From positions 1 through 15,399 of the forward strand of contig JBJEJA010000016.1 in assembly GCA_051877575.1 (NCBI GenBank): DNA of 15,399 nucleotides. Direction: 5' to 3'. The position numbers and the translations under genes are program-made. The first letter of the stretch is position 1. Each line of letters starts with the position of its first letter. Below the pieces are notes generated by a model that did no database searches, was not told the DNA's origin, and saw only the letters and a program-made list of their open reading frames with translations. Of the stretch, positions 6,021-13,500 are shown one piece after another. The stretch is from UBA2882 sp051877575. GTDB taxonomy: Bacteria; Bacillota; Clostridia; Lachnospirales; Lachnospiraceae.

Positions 6021-7382
6021 CTATACAAGACACTCTCCTAAGCATTCCTCGATAATGGCAAATCCGGCTTTTAACTGCTCATCTGTAACTACCAACGGGC
6101 AGAGGAAGCGGATCACATTTCCATAGATGCCTGCACTCTCAATAATCAGTCCTTTTTGTGCTGCTGCCGCAACCATTTTGGAAACCAGCTCCGGATACGG
6201 TTCTTTTGTAACGGGATCTTTGACAAATTCCGTTCCAATCATCGCACCGATGCCTCTTACATCACCCACTACCGGATACTTTTCTGCCAGTCCGCGATAA
6301 AAATCTGTTACCATCTTTCCGATTTCAAGAGCACGGTCACAGAGATGATTTTTCTGAATAAATTTGATTGTCTCAATGGCGGATGCACACGAAACCGCAT
6401 TTCCACAGAAAGTACCACCGATGACTCCCGGCGTTACCGCATCCATGATTTCTGTCCTTGCCGTAACTGCCGAAAGCGGCATACCTGCTGCAATGGATTT
6501 TGCTGTGGCAATCATGTCCGGCGCACATCCTGCTTCCTTCCAATATTGAGATACAAACATTTTACCGGAACGGGCCCATCCGGACTGTACTTCATCAGCC
6601 ACCAGCAGAATGCCATATTTGTCACAAATAGTGCGAACTGCTTTCACCCACTCAATCGGTGCCGGGACAAAACCGCCTTCACCCTGTACCGGCTCTACGA
6701 CGATAGCTGCCACATAATCAGGAGCGGAACACTCTTCAAATACCATTTCCAGACGTTTTGTATAATACTCTATCGCCTCACTTTCGCTAAAACCCTTAGG
6801 CGCACGATACAGATAAGGGAATTCTGCACGGTAAACGCCGTCCGGCATCGGTCCCATGCCATATGCATATGCTTTCTTGCTTGTCATTGCCATAGTCAGT
6901 GCGGTTCTTCCGTGAAAAGCGCCCGAAAAAACAATGATATTAGGTCTCTTTGTATAGGATTTGGCAATTTTCACCGCATTTTCATCTGCCTCTGCACCGC
7001 TGTTGACAAACATGGTCTTTTTGGTATCACCCTGTACCGGCATAAATTCATTCATCATTTCTGCCAACAAAATATAATTTTCATGTGTCATGATATTCAT
7101 CATGGCATGAAAATATTTCTCAGACTGGGCTTTTACTGCTTCAATCATTTCCGGCTGGGAATAACCTACGTTAAGTACACCTACACCGCCTACCCAGTCA
7201 AGGAAGATATTGCCATCCGCATCTTCCACCATTGCGCCTTCTCCGCGCTCTATAACCACCGGATAACCGCATTTAATGGCATTCGGCATCGCCTTTGCTC
7301 TTCTGTCTATGATCTCTTTTGCTTTAGGCCCCGGTAATGTTGCTGTTTTTATTGTTGGTAATGCTGTTCTTAATTCTGACAT
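6021..7382 (-). CDS. gabT: 4-aminobutyrate aminotransferase (class III)
   Basis: This 453-residue PLP enzyme is of the class III (ornithine/GABA) aminotransferase family. It probably moves the amino group of GABA to 2-oxoglutarate, giving succinate semialdehyde and glutamate. Motifs are NSGAEADENA (127-136), FSGAFHGRT, VVEPVQGEGG, the cofactor aspartate in ADEVQSG (Asp263), and the Schiff-base lysine in ATAKSIAAGMPL (Lys295). The start ATG 7382 has AAGGAAGAG upstream. The longer start at 7409 lacks a ribosome binding site. The gene lies 39 bases after a 4-hydroxybutyrate dehydrogenase gene, which supports GABA over ornithine or acetylornithine as substrate. An ArgD-like role with the neighbouring argJ is the main alternative but less likely, since the sequence is GabT-like in length and motifs. 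Confidence 0.88.
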   Translation of the reverse strand: MSELRTALPTIKTATLPGPKAKEIIDRRAKAMPNAIKCGYPVVIERGEGAMVEDADGNIFLDWVGGVGVLNVGYSQPEMIEAVKAQSEKYFHAMMNIMTHENYILLAEMMNEFMPVQGDTKKTMFVNSGAEADENAVKIAKSYTKRPNIIVFSGAFHGRTALTMAMTSKKAYAYGMGPMPDGVYRAEFPYLYRAPKGFSESEAIEYYTKRLEMVFEECSAPDYVAAIVVEPVQGEGGFVPAPIEWVKAVRTICDKYGILLVADEVQSGWARSGKMFVSQYWKEAGCAPDMIATAKSIAAGMPLSAVTARTEIMDAVTPGVIGGTFCGNAVSCASAIETIKFIQKNHLCDRALEIGKMVTDFYRGLAEKYPVVGDVRGIGAMIGTEFVKDPVTKEPYPELVSKMVAAAAQKGLIIESAGIYGNVIRFLCPLVVTDEQLKAGFAIIEECLGECLV

Positions 7383-7421
7383 TGTTATCTCTTCCTTTCT
7401 TTTTCTCATGCTTTTTATGTA

Positions 7422-8546
7422 TCAATACAATTTCCGATATATCTCTAAAATCATTTCTTCTGTCATGGGTATGTAACTGTTGCCTAAAAGTCTCTGCTGA
7501 TTGGTAACAACAGATTTCGCAAATACTTCCAACTCCGACCTGTTTAGTCCATATTCGTGCAATGCCTTCTTCTTGAGAATGTTTCCGTTTAACAGACTTT
7601 CCAATTTCACATAAACCTGTTCCACGGGACATTCCAATACATCCGCCAGTTCCCGATTAAGCAGTGCGATTTTTCCTGCAGGATCATATCCCATATATGT
7701 GTTAAACACACCTGTAAACATGGTATAGTTCGCTTCGCCATGGGGCACATGATAGTTGGCACCCAACGGATAACTCATGGCATGAACGGTACCGCATCCC
7801 GCATTTCCAAAAGCGATACCTGCCATTGTTGAAGCTGTCAGCACGTTTTTCAGTTCTGTTTTCACCGCTTCCTGCCTACCTTCTTCTCCGGCTTTCTCTA
7901 TCCGCTTATAGGCAGTCAATATCATTTTTGCCGCATGCAGGCTGAAGGTTTCCGAAACAGTTGTCGCCTTCGGTGACAAATAAGATTCCAGCGAATGAAC
8001 CAGGGCATCAATGGAACTTGTGGCAAATACACCAAAGGGAAGCCCTTCCAAAAGTTGCGGAATCAGCACCGCATCATCGGCATATATGGCATCATCTGCC
8101 AGACCGAACTTGGTATGTCGCTTTTTAAATTCCAAAATAGAAATATTGGTAACTTCACTGCCGGTTCCGCAGGTAGTCGGCACAATGACCAGCGGTACTT
8201 TTTTCACTGCCGTAAACACATGATCAAACAAATCCGTAACAGGCAGATATTTTTCCAGGCAAAATAGTTTTGCCACATCAATAACCGTTCCGCCGCCGAT
8301 GGCTATGACCCTTTTGTAGGGCTTTTTTATATCGGCTGCAAGGGCTTCCACCATTTCATCTGTAGGCTCTCCCTTACCATATCTGCGAAGCAACATGACC
8401 TGATCTGCTTTTACATCCTTGAAATAAATATTCCATGTAGATGCACCGGTAATAATCAGATCATCTTCACAAGGGCCGAAAGCTTCCACAAACTCATCTG
8501 CCGTATCCATTACGGAAATCCTGGGAACTATTTGAAATGCTTTCAT
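7422..8546 (-). CDS. 4hbD: Iron-containing alcohol dehydrogenase, probable 4-hydroxybutyrate dehydrogenase
   Basis: This 374-residue protein belongs to the group III metal-dependent alcohol dehydrogenases (Fe-ADH). The NAD-binding motif is AIGGGTVIDVAK (82-93), followed by VPTTCGTGSEVTN (122-134). The metal ligands appear to be Asp180, His184 (IDALVHSLE), His255 and His269 (HVPHGEAN). Length and motifs fit the clostridial NAD-dependent 4-hydroxybutyrate dehydrogenase, which reduces succinate semialdehyde to 4-hydroxybutyrate. ATG 8546 follows AGGAGAGG. As first gene of an operon with gabT, it would take up the product of that enzyme and regenerate NAD+. Fe-ADHs have varied substrates, so the specific name rests on similarity in memory and on context. 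Confidence 0.85.
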   Translation of the reverse strand: MKAFQIVPRISVMDTADEFVEAFGPCEDDLIITGASTWNIYFKDVKADQVMLLRRYGKGEPTDEMVEALAADIKKPYKRVIAIGGGTVIDVAKLFCLEKYLPVTDLFDHVFTAVKKVPLVIVPTTCGTGSEVTNISILEFKKRHTKFGLADDAIYADDAVLIPQLLEGLPFGVFATSSIDALVHSLESYLSPKATTVSETFSLHAAKMILTAYKRIEKAGEEGRQEAVKTELKNVLTASTMAGIAFGNAGCGTVHAMSYPLGANYHVPHGEANYTMFTGVFNTYMGYDPAGKIALLNRELADVLECPVEQVYVKLESLLNGNILKKKALHEYGLNRSELEVFAKSVVTNQQRLLGNSYIPMTEEMILEIYRKLY

Positions 8547-8601
8547 AACCTCTCCTCTTTTCTTCCATATCCGTTTCTATCATTGACTTCATCCTGTAGA
8601 C

Positions 8602-8629
8602 ATTATACAATGATACATGTGTTAAGCAA
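8602..8629 (-). promoter_or_regulatory. Probable promoter of the 4hbD-gabT operon
   Basis: On the minus strand a perfect TATAAT (8602-8607) lies 16 bases from TTGCTT (8624-8629); a one-base shift gives TTTGCT with 17. The weak -35 suits an activator-dependent promoter, in keeping with the divergent LysR gene. The leader to ATG 8546 is about 50 bases. Confidence 0.6.
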
Positions 8630-8650
8630 AACGACAGCTTCTCATATTCA

Positions 8651-8669
8651 TTGTGAAATTTTTTCATAA
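8651..8669. promoter_or_regulatory. Candidate LysR binding site (T-N11-A dyad)
   Basis: TTGTGAAA and TTTCATAA form 8-base arms with one mismatch around TTT. The core TGAAATTTTTTCA is a perfect dyad of the LysR T-N11-A type. It is centred about 54 bases upstream of the 4hbD -10 hexamer, near -65, a usual place for a LysR recognition site. Assignment is inference. Confidence 0.45.
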
Positions 8670-8689
8670 TAAAAACCTATTTTTCCATT

Positions 8690-8705
8690 GCATATATTGA
8701 TATGC
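8690..8705. repeat. Inverted repeat near the LysR gene start
   Basis: GCATAT and ATATGC are perfect 6-base arms around ATTG, ending 29 bases before the LysR start codon. It could be an autoregulatory operator for the LysR gene. No clear -35/-10 pair for the plus-strand promoter was found in this gap. Confidence 0.35.
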
Positions 8706-8734
8706 GCCAACACTAAAAGCAGGGGAGATTTACC

Positions 8735-9619
8735 ATGAATATTCAGAAATATAGGATTTTACTGCGCGCCGTAGATACCGGCAGTTTTACCAAAGCTGCC
8801 GGCGAGTTTCATTACACGCCTTCCGGAGTCACCCATATGATGAATTCCATCGAAGAAGAATTGGGATTTCCCATATTAAAAAGAAGCCCTAAAGGTGTCA
8901 GCCTAACCAAAGAAGGCGAAAAAATTCTTCCGATTGTCAGAGAAATTGTCAAATGGGAAGAAAACCTCTCTCAGACTACTTCAGAAATCCGCGGCGCCCA
9001 TTACGGTACACTGATACTGGGCTCTTATTCCAGTATCGCTGCCCAATGGCTTCCGGGGATTATTAAAGACTTTAAAAAGGATTATCCCGGTATCCGTATC
9101 AAGATTATGGAAGGTGTCTGGCAGGAAGTTGCCGAAAATCTGGACAAAAATGTGGTGGATCTTGGGTTCATGAGTTATCAGGAGCATACCAAATACGAAT
9201 GGATCTTATTAAAAGAAGACCCCATGCTTGCCATACTGCCGCCTAATCACAAACGGGCAAAAGATATCTCTTATCCGCTGAGTGCCTGCATGGAAGAAGA
9301 AATTATCATGCCCGCAAGCGGACATGATTTTGATGTGGAACAATTGTTTGAAAAGGAACACTTAAAACCCGAAATGAGTTATGAAACCATAGAAAACTAT
9401 TCTGCCCTTTCCATGATCGAAAAGGGCATCGGCATGAGTATTATGAATGAATTAATTACTTTGGGCAGAACAGCGGATGTTGTCAAACTTCCTCTGGATC
9501 CCCCACGTTCTATCCATATGGGTGTTGCCTGCATGGATTTTCACAAGCTGTCTCCGGCAGCCCGGATTTTCTTGGAATATGTATTGAGGGCATTCCCTGA
9601 TTGGCGCAGAAAAATATAA
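8735..9619 (+). CDS. LysR-family transcriptional regulator
   Basis: The only gene on the plus strand, this 294-residue protein has the usual LysR length and layout. A winged helix-turn-helix occupies about residues 1-60 (TGSFTKAAGEFHYTPSGVTHMMNSIEEELG then LFKR-like ILKRSPKGVSLTKEG). A LysR substrate-binding domain follows from about 90 to 290 (GTLILGSYSSIAAQWLPGII). ATG 8735 is preceded by GGGGAG at seven bases. It is divergent from the 4hbD-gabT operon across a 188-base gap that holds two dyads, so it probably controls that operon. The inducer may be GABA, succinate semialdehyde or 4-hydroxybutyrate, which is not visible in the sequence. Its stop codon is two bases from that of trmO on the other strand. 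Confidence 0.93.
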   Translation: MNIQKYRILLRAVDTGSFTKAAGEFHYTPSGVTHMMNSIEEELGFPILKRSPKGVSLTKEGEKILPIVREIVKWEENLSQTTSEIRGAHYGTLILGSYSSIAAQWLPGIIKDFKKDYPGIRIKIMEGVWQEVAENLDKNVVDLGFMSYQEHTKYEWILLKEDPMLAILPPNHKRAKDISYPLSACMEEEIIMPASGHDFDVEQLFEKEHLKPEMSYETIENYSALSMIEKGIGMSIMNELITLGRTADVVKLPLDPPRSIHMGVACMDFHKLSPAARIFLEYVLRAFPDWRRKI

Positions 9620-9621
9620 CA

Positions 9622-10308
9622 TCATTTTTGCATCTTCTCTGCCTCACAGACACTCAGCACATTTCCCACTACCGTAAAGCGTATGTTCCAGCCTCCGTAG
9701 GAAACGCCCCAGATGCGACTTTCATCGTCAATAAAGGCCGTTCTGGGATCCTGACGCAAAATCTCGGTCAGACTTTCTCTTAATTCCTCCGGTACTTTCT
9801 CCAGCAGATCATCAGGAAAATCAACCTCCAACTGATGTTCATAGACCTCTCCGGCAAATCCGTCCGTTGCCTCCGGATAACTGTCTGCATAGGGCAGATA
9901 CGGCTTAATATCATAAACCGGTGTGCCGTCCAGCATATCCACTCCGGAAACCTGAAGGATTGGTCCCCATTTTTCATCCGTCAGGATTTTTTCCAGCTTT
10001 ACCACAGACATCCCGATGGGATTGGGTCTGAAAGGCGATCTGGTGGCAAATACACCCATCCGTTTTTTCCCGCCGAGTCTGGGCGGTTTTACCGTAGCGG
10101 ACCAATGCTCCCTTTTCACCTCCGAAAATCCCCAGAGCAGCCAGATATGAGAATACCCTTCCAGTCCCCGCAAGGCCTCTGCGCTGCGGTACTCCGGTTC
10201 GAAGATCACAGTCCCTTTTGCACCTTTTACCAGCCCGCTCTGTCTGGGTATTCCGAACTTTTCCGGGAAATCCGTATGCACTTTTGCAATGATTTTTAAG
10301 TCCTGCAT
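9622..10308 (-). CDS. trmO: TrmO, tRNA t6A37 N6-methyltransferase
   Basis: This 228-residue protein is of the TsaA/YaeB (UPF0066) family. TrmO uses S-adenosylmethionine to methylate t6A at position 37 of certain threonine tRNAs, giving m6t6A. The beta-barrel core includes LEGYSHIWLLWGF (49-61), and the SAM-site signature is GVFATRSPFRPNPIGMS (85-101). VSGVDMLDGTPVYDIKPYLP follows, and the C-terminal domain has DPRTAF and YGGWNIRFTV as in full-length TrmO. ATG 10308 has only a weak ribosome binding site (AAGAGTG). The CarD-like gene ends 23 bases upstream, so both are probably one transcript. The 3' end almost touches the convergent LysR gene. Confidence 0.92.
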   Translation of the reverse strand: MQDLKIIAKVHTDFPEKFGIPRQSGLVKGAKGTVIFEPEYRSAEALRGLEGYSHIWLLWGFSEVKREHWSATVKPPRLGGKKRMGVFATRSPFRPNPIGMSVVKLEKILTDEKWGPILQVSGVDMLDGTPVYDIKPYLPYADSYPEATDGFAGEVYEHQLEVDFPDDLLEKVPEELRESLTEILRQDPRTAFIDDESRIWGVSYGGWNIRFTVVGNVLSVCEAEKMQK

Positions 10309-10331
10309 TTTTTCACTCTTTATTTCCGCTT

Positions 10332-10619
10332 TTATTTTTGATCCAGCACAAAATGAATTTCCGCTTTTCTCAATTCACTCATTTTTTCCAGCTCGCTCTC
10401 AGTGACCGCTTCTGCCTCTTCTTTCGAGATCAGAGGACGCAGGCTGACCTGATGGTTTTCCACAGGGATATATGCAACCTTACTTTTATCGAAGGCCGAT
10501 TTCAAAAGATAATAGGGAACCGGCTCTCCCATACGGTTATTTGCTGCCAGTTTTACAATATCCGCCACCCGGCAGACTCCCATGGTTTCACTGTAAATAT
10601 ATTGCTTTTTCTCAAACAC
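10332..10619 (-). CDS. Short CarD/CdnL-like RNA polymerase-interacting protein
   Basis: GTG 10619 with AGAGGA six bases upstream gives a 95-residue protein beginning MFEKKQYIYSETMGVCRVADI. This matches the start of CarD/CdnL/TRCF interaction domains (MF.. G..I.Y...GVC.V). ATG 10625 abuts the same site and is less likely. YYLLKSAF and KVAYIPVENHQVSLRPLIS (about 47-73) complete the Tudor-like RID fold that binds the RNA polymerase beta subunit. The protein ends about 20 residues later and lacks the helical DNA-binding C-terminal domain of full CarD (about 160 residues). No frameshifted remnant fits in the 23 bases before trmO. It has its own promoter and probably co-transcribes trmO. It may be a minimal polymerase-binding regulator. 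Confidence 0.8.
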   Translation of the reverse strand: MFEKKQYIYSETMGVCRVADIVKLAANNRMGEPVPYYLLKSAFDKSKVAYIPVENHQVSLRPLISKEEAEAVTESELEKMSELRKAEIHFVLDQK

Positions 10620-10678
10620 GTTCATTCCTCTTTTTCTTTGCGTATATAGGCCGTTGTACCTGTTCAACTCCTGCTTTT

Positions 10679-10707
10679 ATCATAGCAATTTTCCGCAAAG
10701 ATTGCAA
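10679..10707 (-). promoter_or_regulatory. Promoter of the CarD-like/trmO operon
   Basis: On the minus strand TTGCAA (10702-10707) and TATGAT (10679-10684) are 17 bases apart. The leader to GTG 10619 is about 53 bases. The promoter lies about 20 bases after the end of the K+/H+ antiporter gene. No intrinsic terminator is visible between them. Confidence 0.7.
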
Positions 10708-10727
10708 ACTCATCCATCCTATGGGTC

Positions 10728-12326
10728 CTATGTATTTTTATGATATGCCACCACAATATCCCCTTCGCGGATCACTGTTTTTCCATCGGGAATCAGATTC
10801 TCCTCTCCGCGAATCACAAGGGCGATCAGCACATCATCCGGCAGTTTCAGTTCTTCAATCCGCTTTCCGCTCCAGGAATGCCCTTTCTCTATGGGAAGTT
10901 CCTGCAAACTTTCCTGTTCTCCCGGTTCATAAGAAGGAACGCTCAAAATCAGGTTATCCTCTGCTAAGATCATGGTATCTCCTCTTGGTATCAGTGTTTC
11001 CTCTCCGCGCTTTACCATCAGTGCCAGTGAGCCCGTGGGCATACTCACATCTTTGATCATATGATTTTCCCAATTATGCCCTTTGGGAATGTACATACGC
11101 ATCAGAGTGATCGCTGCTTCTTCCTGATAGTCATTAAAGGTCTTTCGGACATCCTCTTTCTCATCGATCATATCCAGCTTTCTTGCCGCCATGGGCAGTA
11201 AAGTCCCCTGAATCGCCACAGAAAACAGAGAAACCATAAAGACAATATGAAACAGGTCATAGGACAGATCAACGCCGCTTGCAATGACCATAATAGAGAA
11301 AACAATGGATGCTGCACCTCTCAGGCCTGCCCAGGATACCAGCAGACACTGTCTGACACTGCACCGGAAAGGGCGGAGCAGCAAAAAGACCGCCACCGGC
11401 CTTGCAACAAAGGTCAGGAACAGCATAATGGCAAGGGCGGGCAGAATAATATCCGCAAATTTGTGCGGGAAGGCAAGAAGTCCCAACAAAAAGAAAATAA
11501 AAAACTGTGCCAGTCCGGTTACCCCATCGAAGAAAGAAACCAGTATATTTTTATTGCGAATCCTGCTGTTTCCCACAATGATGCCCATCAGATAAACGCT
11601 TAGAAAGGCATTTCCTCCCAAAATCTGAGAAAGTCCGAAGCATCCCATGACCATGCCGATCATAAAGATTGTATCCAGACCGTCGGACACCAATGTGGTC
11701 TTCGTTAAAATCAAAATAACCAGAGCCGCGATTCCGACACCGATCAGAATGCCAAATATAAGCTGCAGAATGACCATCACAACAGGATTACCGGCTTTAC
11801 CCGCCCCCAGCATCCCGATCCCAAGCACCGTCATCATATAAGAGAGCGGATCGTTGCTGCCGCTTTCCATTTCCAGCAGGGATGCGGTTCCATCTTTTAA
11901 ATTCAACTTTTTTCTTCGGAGAATGGCAAAGACGCTTGCCGCATCGGTGGAAGATAGTACCGCTCCTATGAGAAAGCCCTCCTGCCGGGTATAGCCTAAA
12001 AATATCACGCAGAGAAAAGCCGTCACGACAGCGGTAACGACCACACCAAGCGTAGACAAAAGCACCGATTTTACCGCAACCTCTCTGGCTGCCTTCCACT
12101 TGGTATTAAATCCGCCGTAAAACATAATAAAGCTCAATGCAACGGTACAAAGCCTCTCTGCCATACCGTAATCGTCAAAAGGAATTTTCAGGATGCCGTC
12201 GCTTCCGAACAACATCCCAATTCCCATAAAAAGCAGCAGAGCCGGCATTCCGAATTTACCCGAAAACTTTTCTGCCAATATACATAAACAAATCACCGCC
12301 GCCACAAGTAAAATTCCGACTGCCAT
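10728..12326 (-). CDS. K+/H+ antiporter, CPA family, with two RCK_C domains
   Basis: This 532-residue membrane protein resembles the NhaP2/CvrA-type potassium/proton antiporters. Residues 1 to about 380 form a Na+/H+ exchanger domain with about 12 hydrophobic segments; STDAASVF (126-133), ESGSNDP (154-160) and WAGLRGAAS (332-340) are CPA1 hallmarks. The cytosolic tail holds two similar RCK_C (TrkA_C) domains, about 404-463 and 473-532, seen as the repeat KGHNWENHMIKDV...RGEETLIPRG and KGHSWSGKRIEEL...RGEENLIPDG. Such domains bind regulatory nucleotides in relatives. ATG 12326 has AGGAGG six bases upstream; the open frame to 12419 would overlap the gene before it. It lies 56 bases after the CaCA antiporter gene and shares its riboswitch-controlled transcript. 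Ion choice is inferred. Confidence 0.9.
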   Translation of the reverse strand: MAVGILLVAAVICLCILAEKFSGKFGMPALLLFMGIGMLFGSDGILKIPFDDYGMAERLCTVALSFIMFYGGFNTKWKAAREVAVKSVLLSTLGVVVTAVVTAFLCVIFLGYTRQEGFLIGAVLSSTDAASVFAILRRKKLNLKDGTASLLEMESGSNDPLSYMMTVLGIGMLGAGKAGNPVVMVILQLIFGILIGVGIAALVILILTKTTLVSDGLDTIFMIGMVMGCFGLSQILGGNAFLSVYLMGIIVGNSRIRNKNILVSFFDGVTGLAQFFIFFLLGLLAFPHKFADIILPALAIMLFLTFVARPVAVFLLLRPFRCSVRQCLLVSWAGLRGAASIVFSIMVIASGVDLSYDLFHIVFMVSLFSVAIQGTLLPMAARKLDMIDEKEDVRKTFNDYQEEAAITLMRMYIPKGHNWENHMIKDVSMPTGSLALMVKRGEETLIPRGDTMILAEDNLILSVPSYEPGEQESLQELPIEKGHSWSGKRIEELKLPDDVLIALVIRGEENLIPDGKTVIREGDIVVAYHKNT

Positions 12327-12382
12327 AGCATTCCTCCTCTGTCTTCTCTCCGGTAATGTTCCGTTAAAACACGTTGTTATAT

Positions 12383-13315
12383 TTATTTTAACAGATAAGC
12401 AAAATATGCCCCATAGCACAAAAGCATGATCACACCATGGGTTCTTGTCAGTTTCTTTTTACGGAACACACAGATTAAGAGCAGCACCCCCGCACCGAAC
12501 GCGATCAACGTATCCATGATAAAATTGTTTTCAAACACAACCGGTGTAATGAGTGCCGTCGTCCCGATCACAAAAAGAATATTAAAAATATTGCTGCCCA
12601 CAATGTTTCCGATGGCAATATCCGCTTTTCCCTTAACGGCAGCGGAAACTGAAGTAAAAAGCTCCGGCAGGGAGGTTCCCAGGGCCACGATGGTAAGCCC
12701 GATAAAGCGGTCGCTCAGGCCAATGCCTTTTGCCAGCGCAGTTGCGGCATCCACCGTCACATCGGATCCCCAGACGACCAGTACCAGTCCCACAGCCACT
12801 GCTGCTGCCAATTTCCACATCGGCATTTTCCGACTTTCTTCCTCTACCTCTTCCTTATTCTTTTTGGTCATCAGAAACAGGTAGGATAAATAGAACAGAA
12901 AAGCTACCCACAAAATAATACCTTCCGCGAAGGTAACTTCGTTTCCCGTATATCCCATCCACAAAAGCAACAGCGTGATTGCCAGCATATAAGGAATTTC
13001 ACAGCAAACCGTGGACTTCGCCACCGTTACGGCAACAATGACGGAAGTAATGCCCAATATGATCAGGATATTCAATATATTGCTTCCCACAATATTGCCG
13101 ATGGTAATCCCCGCATTTCCCTTTAATGCTGCCGTGATACTGACTGCCGCTTCCGGTGCACTGGTTCCCATGGCAACGATCGTCAGACCGATCACCAGCT
13201 GCGGAACCCCGAACCGGTCCGCAATTCCCGCTGCTCCGTCCACAAACCAGTCGGCTCCTTTTACCAACATGACAAACCCCAGCACCAGTAACAAACATTG
13301 TAATAAAATCTCCAT
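12383..13315 (-). CDS. CaCA-family cation antiporter (calcium/sodium type)
   Basis: This 310-residue protein is full length for YrbG-type Ca2+/Na+ exchangers. It has two alpha-repeats with the cation-binding motifs GTSAPEA (50-56) and GNIVGSNILN (73-82), then GTSLPEL (213-219) and GNIVGSNIFN (236-245). About ten hydrophobic segments are split by an acidic cytosolic loop (KKNKEEVEEE, about 151-160). ATG 13315 has AAGGAGGG eight bases upstream; a TTG start at 13348 would lie inside the riboswitch terminator and is rejected. The gene lies behind a probable Mn2+ riboswitch, so its ion may be Mn2+ as well as Ca2+. The Glu residues in both alpha-repeats are intact, so it is likely functional. Confidence 0.93.
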   Translation of the reverse strand: MEILLQCLLLVLGFVMLVKGADWFVDGAAGIADRFGVPQLVIGLTIVAMGTSAPEAAVSITAALKGNAGITIGNIVGSNILNILIILGITSVIVAVTVAKSTVCCEIPYMLAITLLLLWMGYTGNEVTFAEGIILWVAFLFYLSYLFLMTKKNKEEVEEESRKMPMWKLAAAVAVGLVLVVWGSDVTVDAATALAKGIGLSDRFIGLTIVALGTSLPELFTSVSAAVKGKADIAIGNIVGSNIFNILFVIGTTALITPVVFENNFIMDTLIAFGAGVLLLICVFRKKKLTRTHGVIMLLCYGAYFAYLLK

Positions 13316-13346
13316 ATTTTTACCCTCCTTTTTCGCAGAAGAGGTC

Positions 13347-13394
13347 AAAAAAAGCGAGCCTCTGCTGCAATGAAATTACAACAAAAGTCTCGCT
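13347..13394 (-). terminator. Riboswitch-linked intrinsic terminator
   Basis: On the minus strand AGCGAG (13389-13394) pairs with CUCGCU (13353-13358). After one bulged A, the next 12 bases on each side also pair (several G-U) around the loop UUUCA. A run of U follows (13347-13352). The 5' arm reuses the conserved AGCGAGA and the 3' strand of aptamer helix P1, so aptamer and terminator exclude each other. This fits an ON switch: ligand holds the aptamer and lets RNA polymerase pass. Confidence 0.85.
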
Positions 13395-13496
13395 GCTTAG
13401 TTACGAACCGGATTACTCGCTTGTAATCGTACTGACGGCTTCGCAAACATCCTGGTCTCACTCCGGACCGATCTGTCAACTACTCCCTTTTATTAC
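13380..13496 (-). ncRNA. Probable yybP-ykoY (Mn2+) riboswitch aptamer
   Basis: The leader RNA begins with GUAAUAAAAG, which pairs with CUUUUGUUGU at its end (P1, about 10 bp with G-U pairs). Directly inside are the two hallmark loops of this class: GGGAGUAG (13480-13487) on the 5' side and AGCGAGA (13388-13394) on the 3' side. Between them UUGAC (13475-13479) can pair with GUCAG (13432-13436) around a GGUC/GACC hairpin, and UACGAUUAC pairs with GUAAU and CGUA in a second hairpin. A terminator follows that competes for P1. The class binds Mn2+ and turns on efflux genes, here a CaCA antiporter. The assignment rests on recognised loops and topology; a covariance-model search was not possible. 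Confidence 0.75.
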
Positions 13497-13500
13497 TGAA

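Noticed and set aside
6156..7337. 393-codon plus-strand open frame opposite gabT
   Set aside because: Cys-, His- and Phe-rich composition typical of the reverse of a real gene; gabT has all family motifs on the other strand.
12327..12419. Longer start for the K+/H+ antiporter overlapping the CaCA gene
   Set aside because: No ribosome binding site; the extension is not membrane-like and ATG 12326 has AGGAGG at six bases.
13316..13348. TTG start for the CaCA antiporter
   Set aside because: It would fall in the U tract of the riboswitch terminator; ATG 13315 has an AAGGAGGG site.
13380..13496. T-box or Na+/Li+ riboswitch classes for the antiporter leader
   Set aside because: No T-box core sequence was seen, and the paired GGGAGUAG and AGCGAGA loops fit yybP-ykoY better; I cannot recall the DUF1646 or nhaA motifs well enough to exclude them formally.
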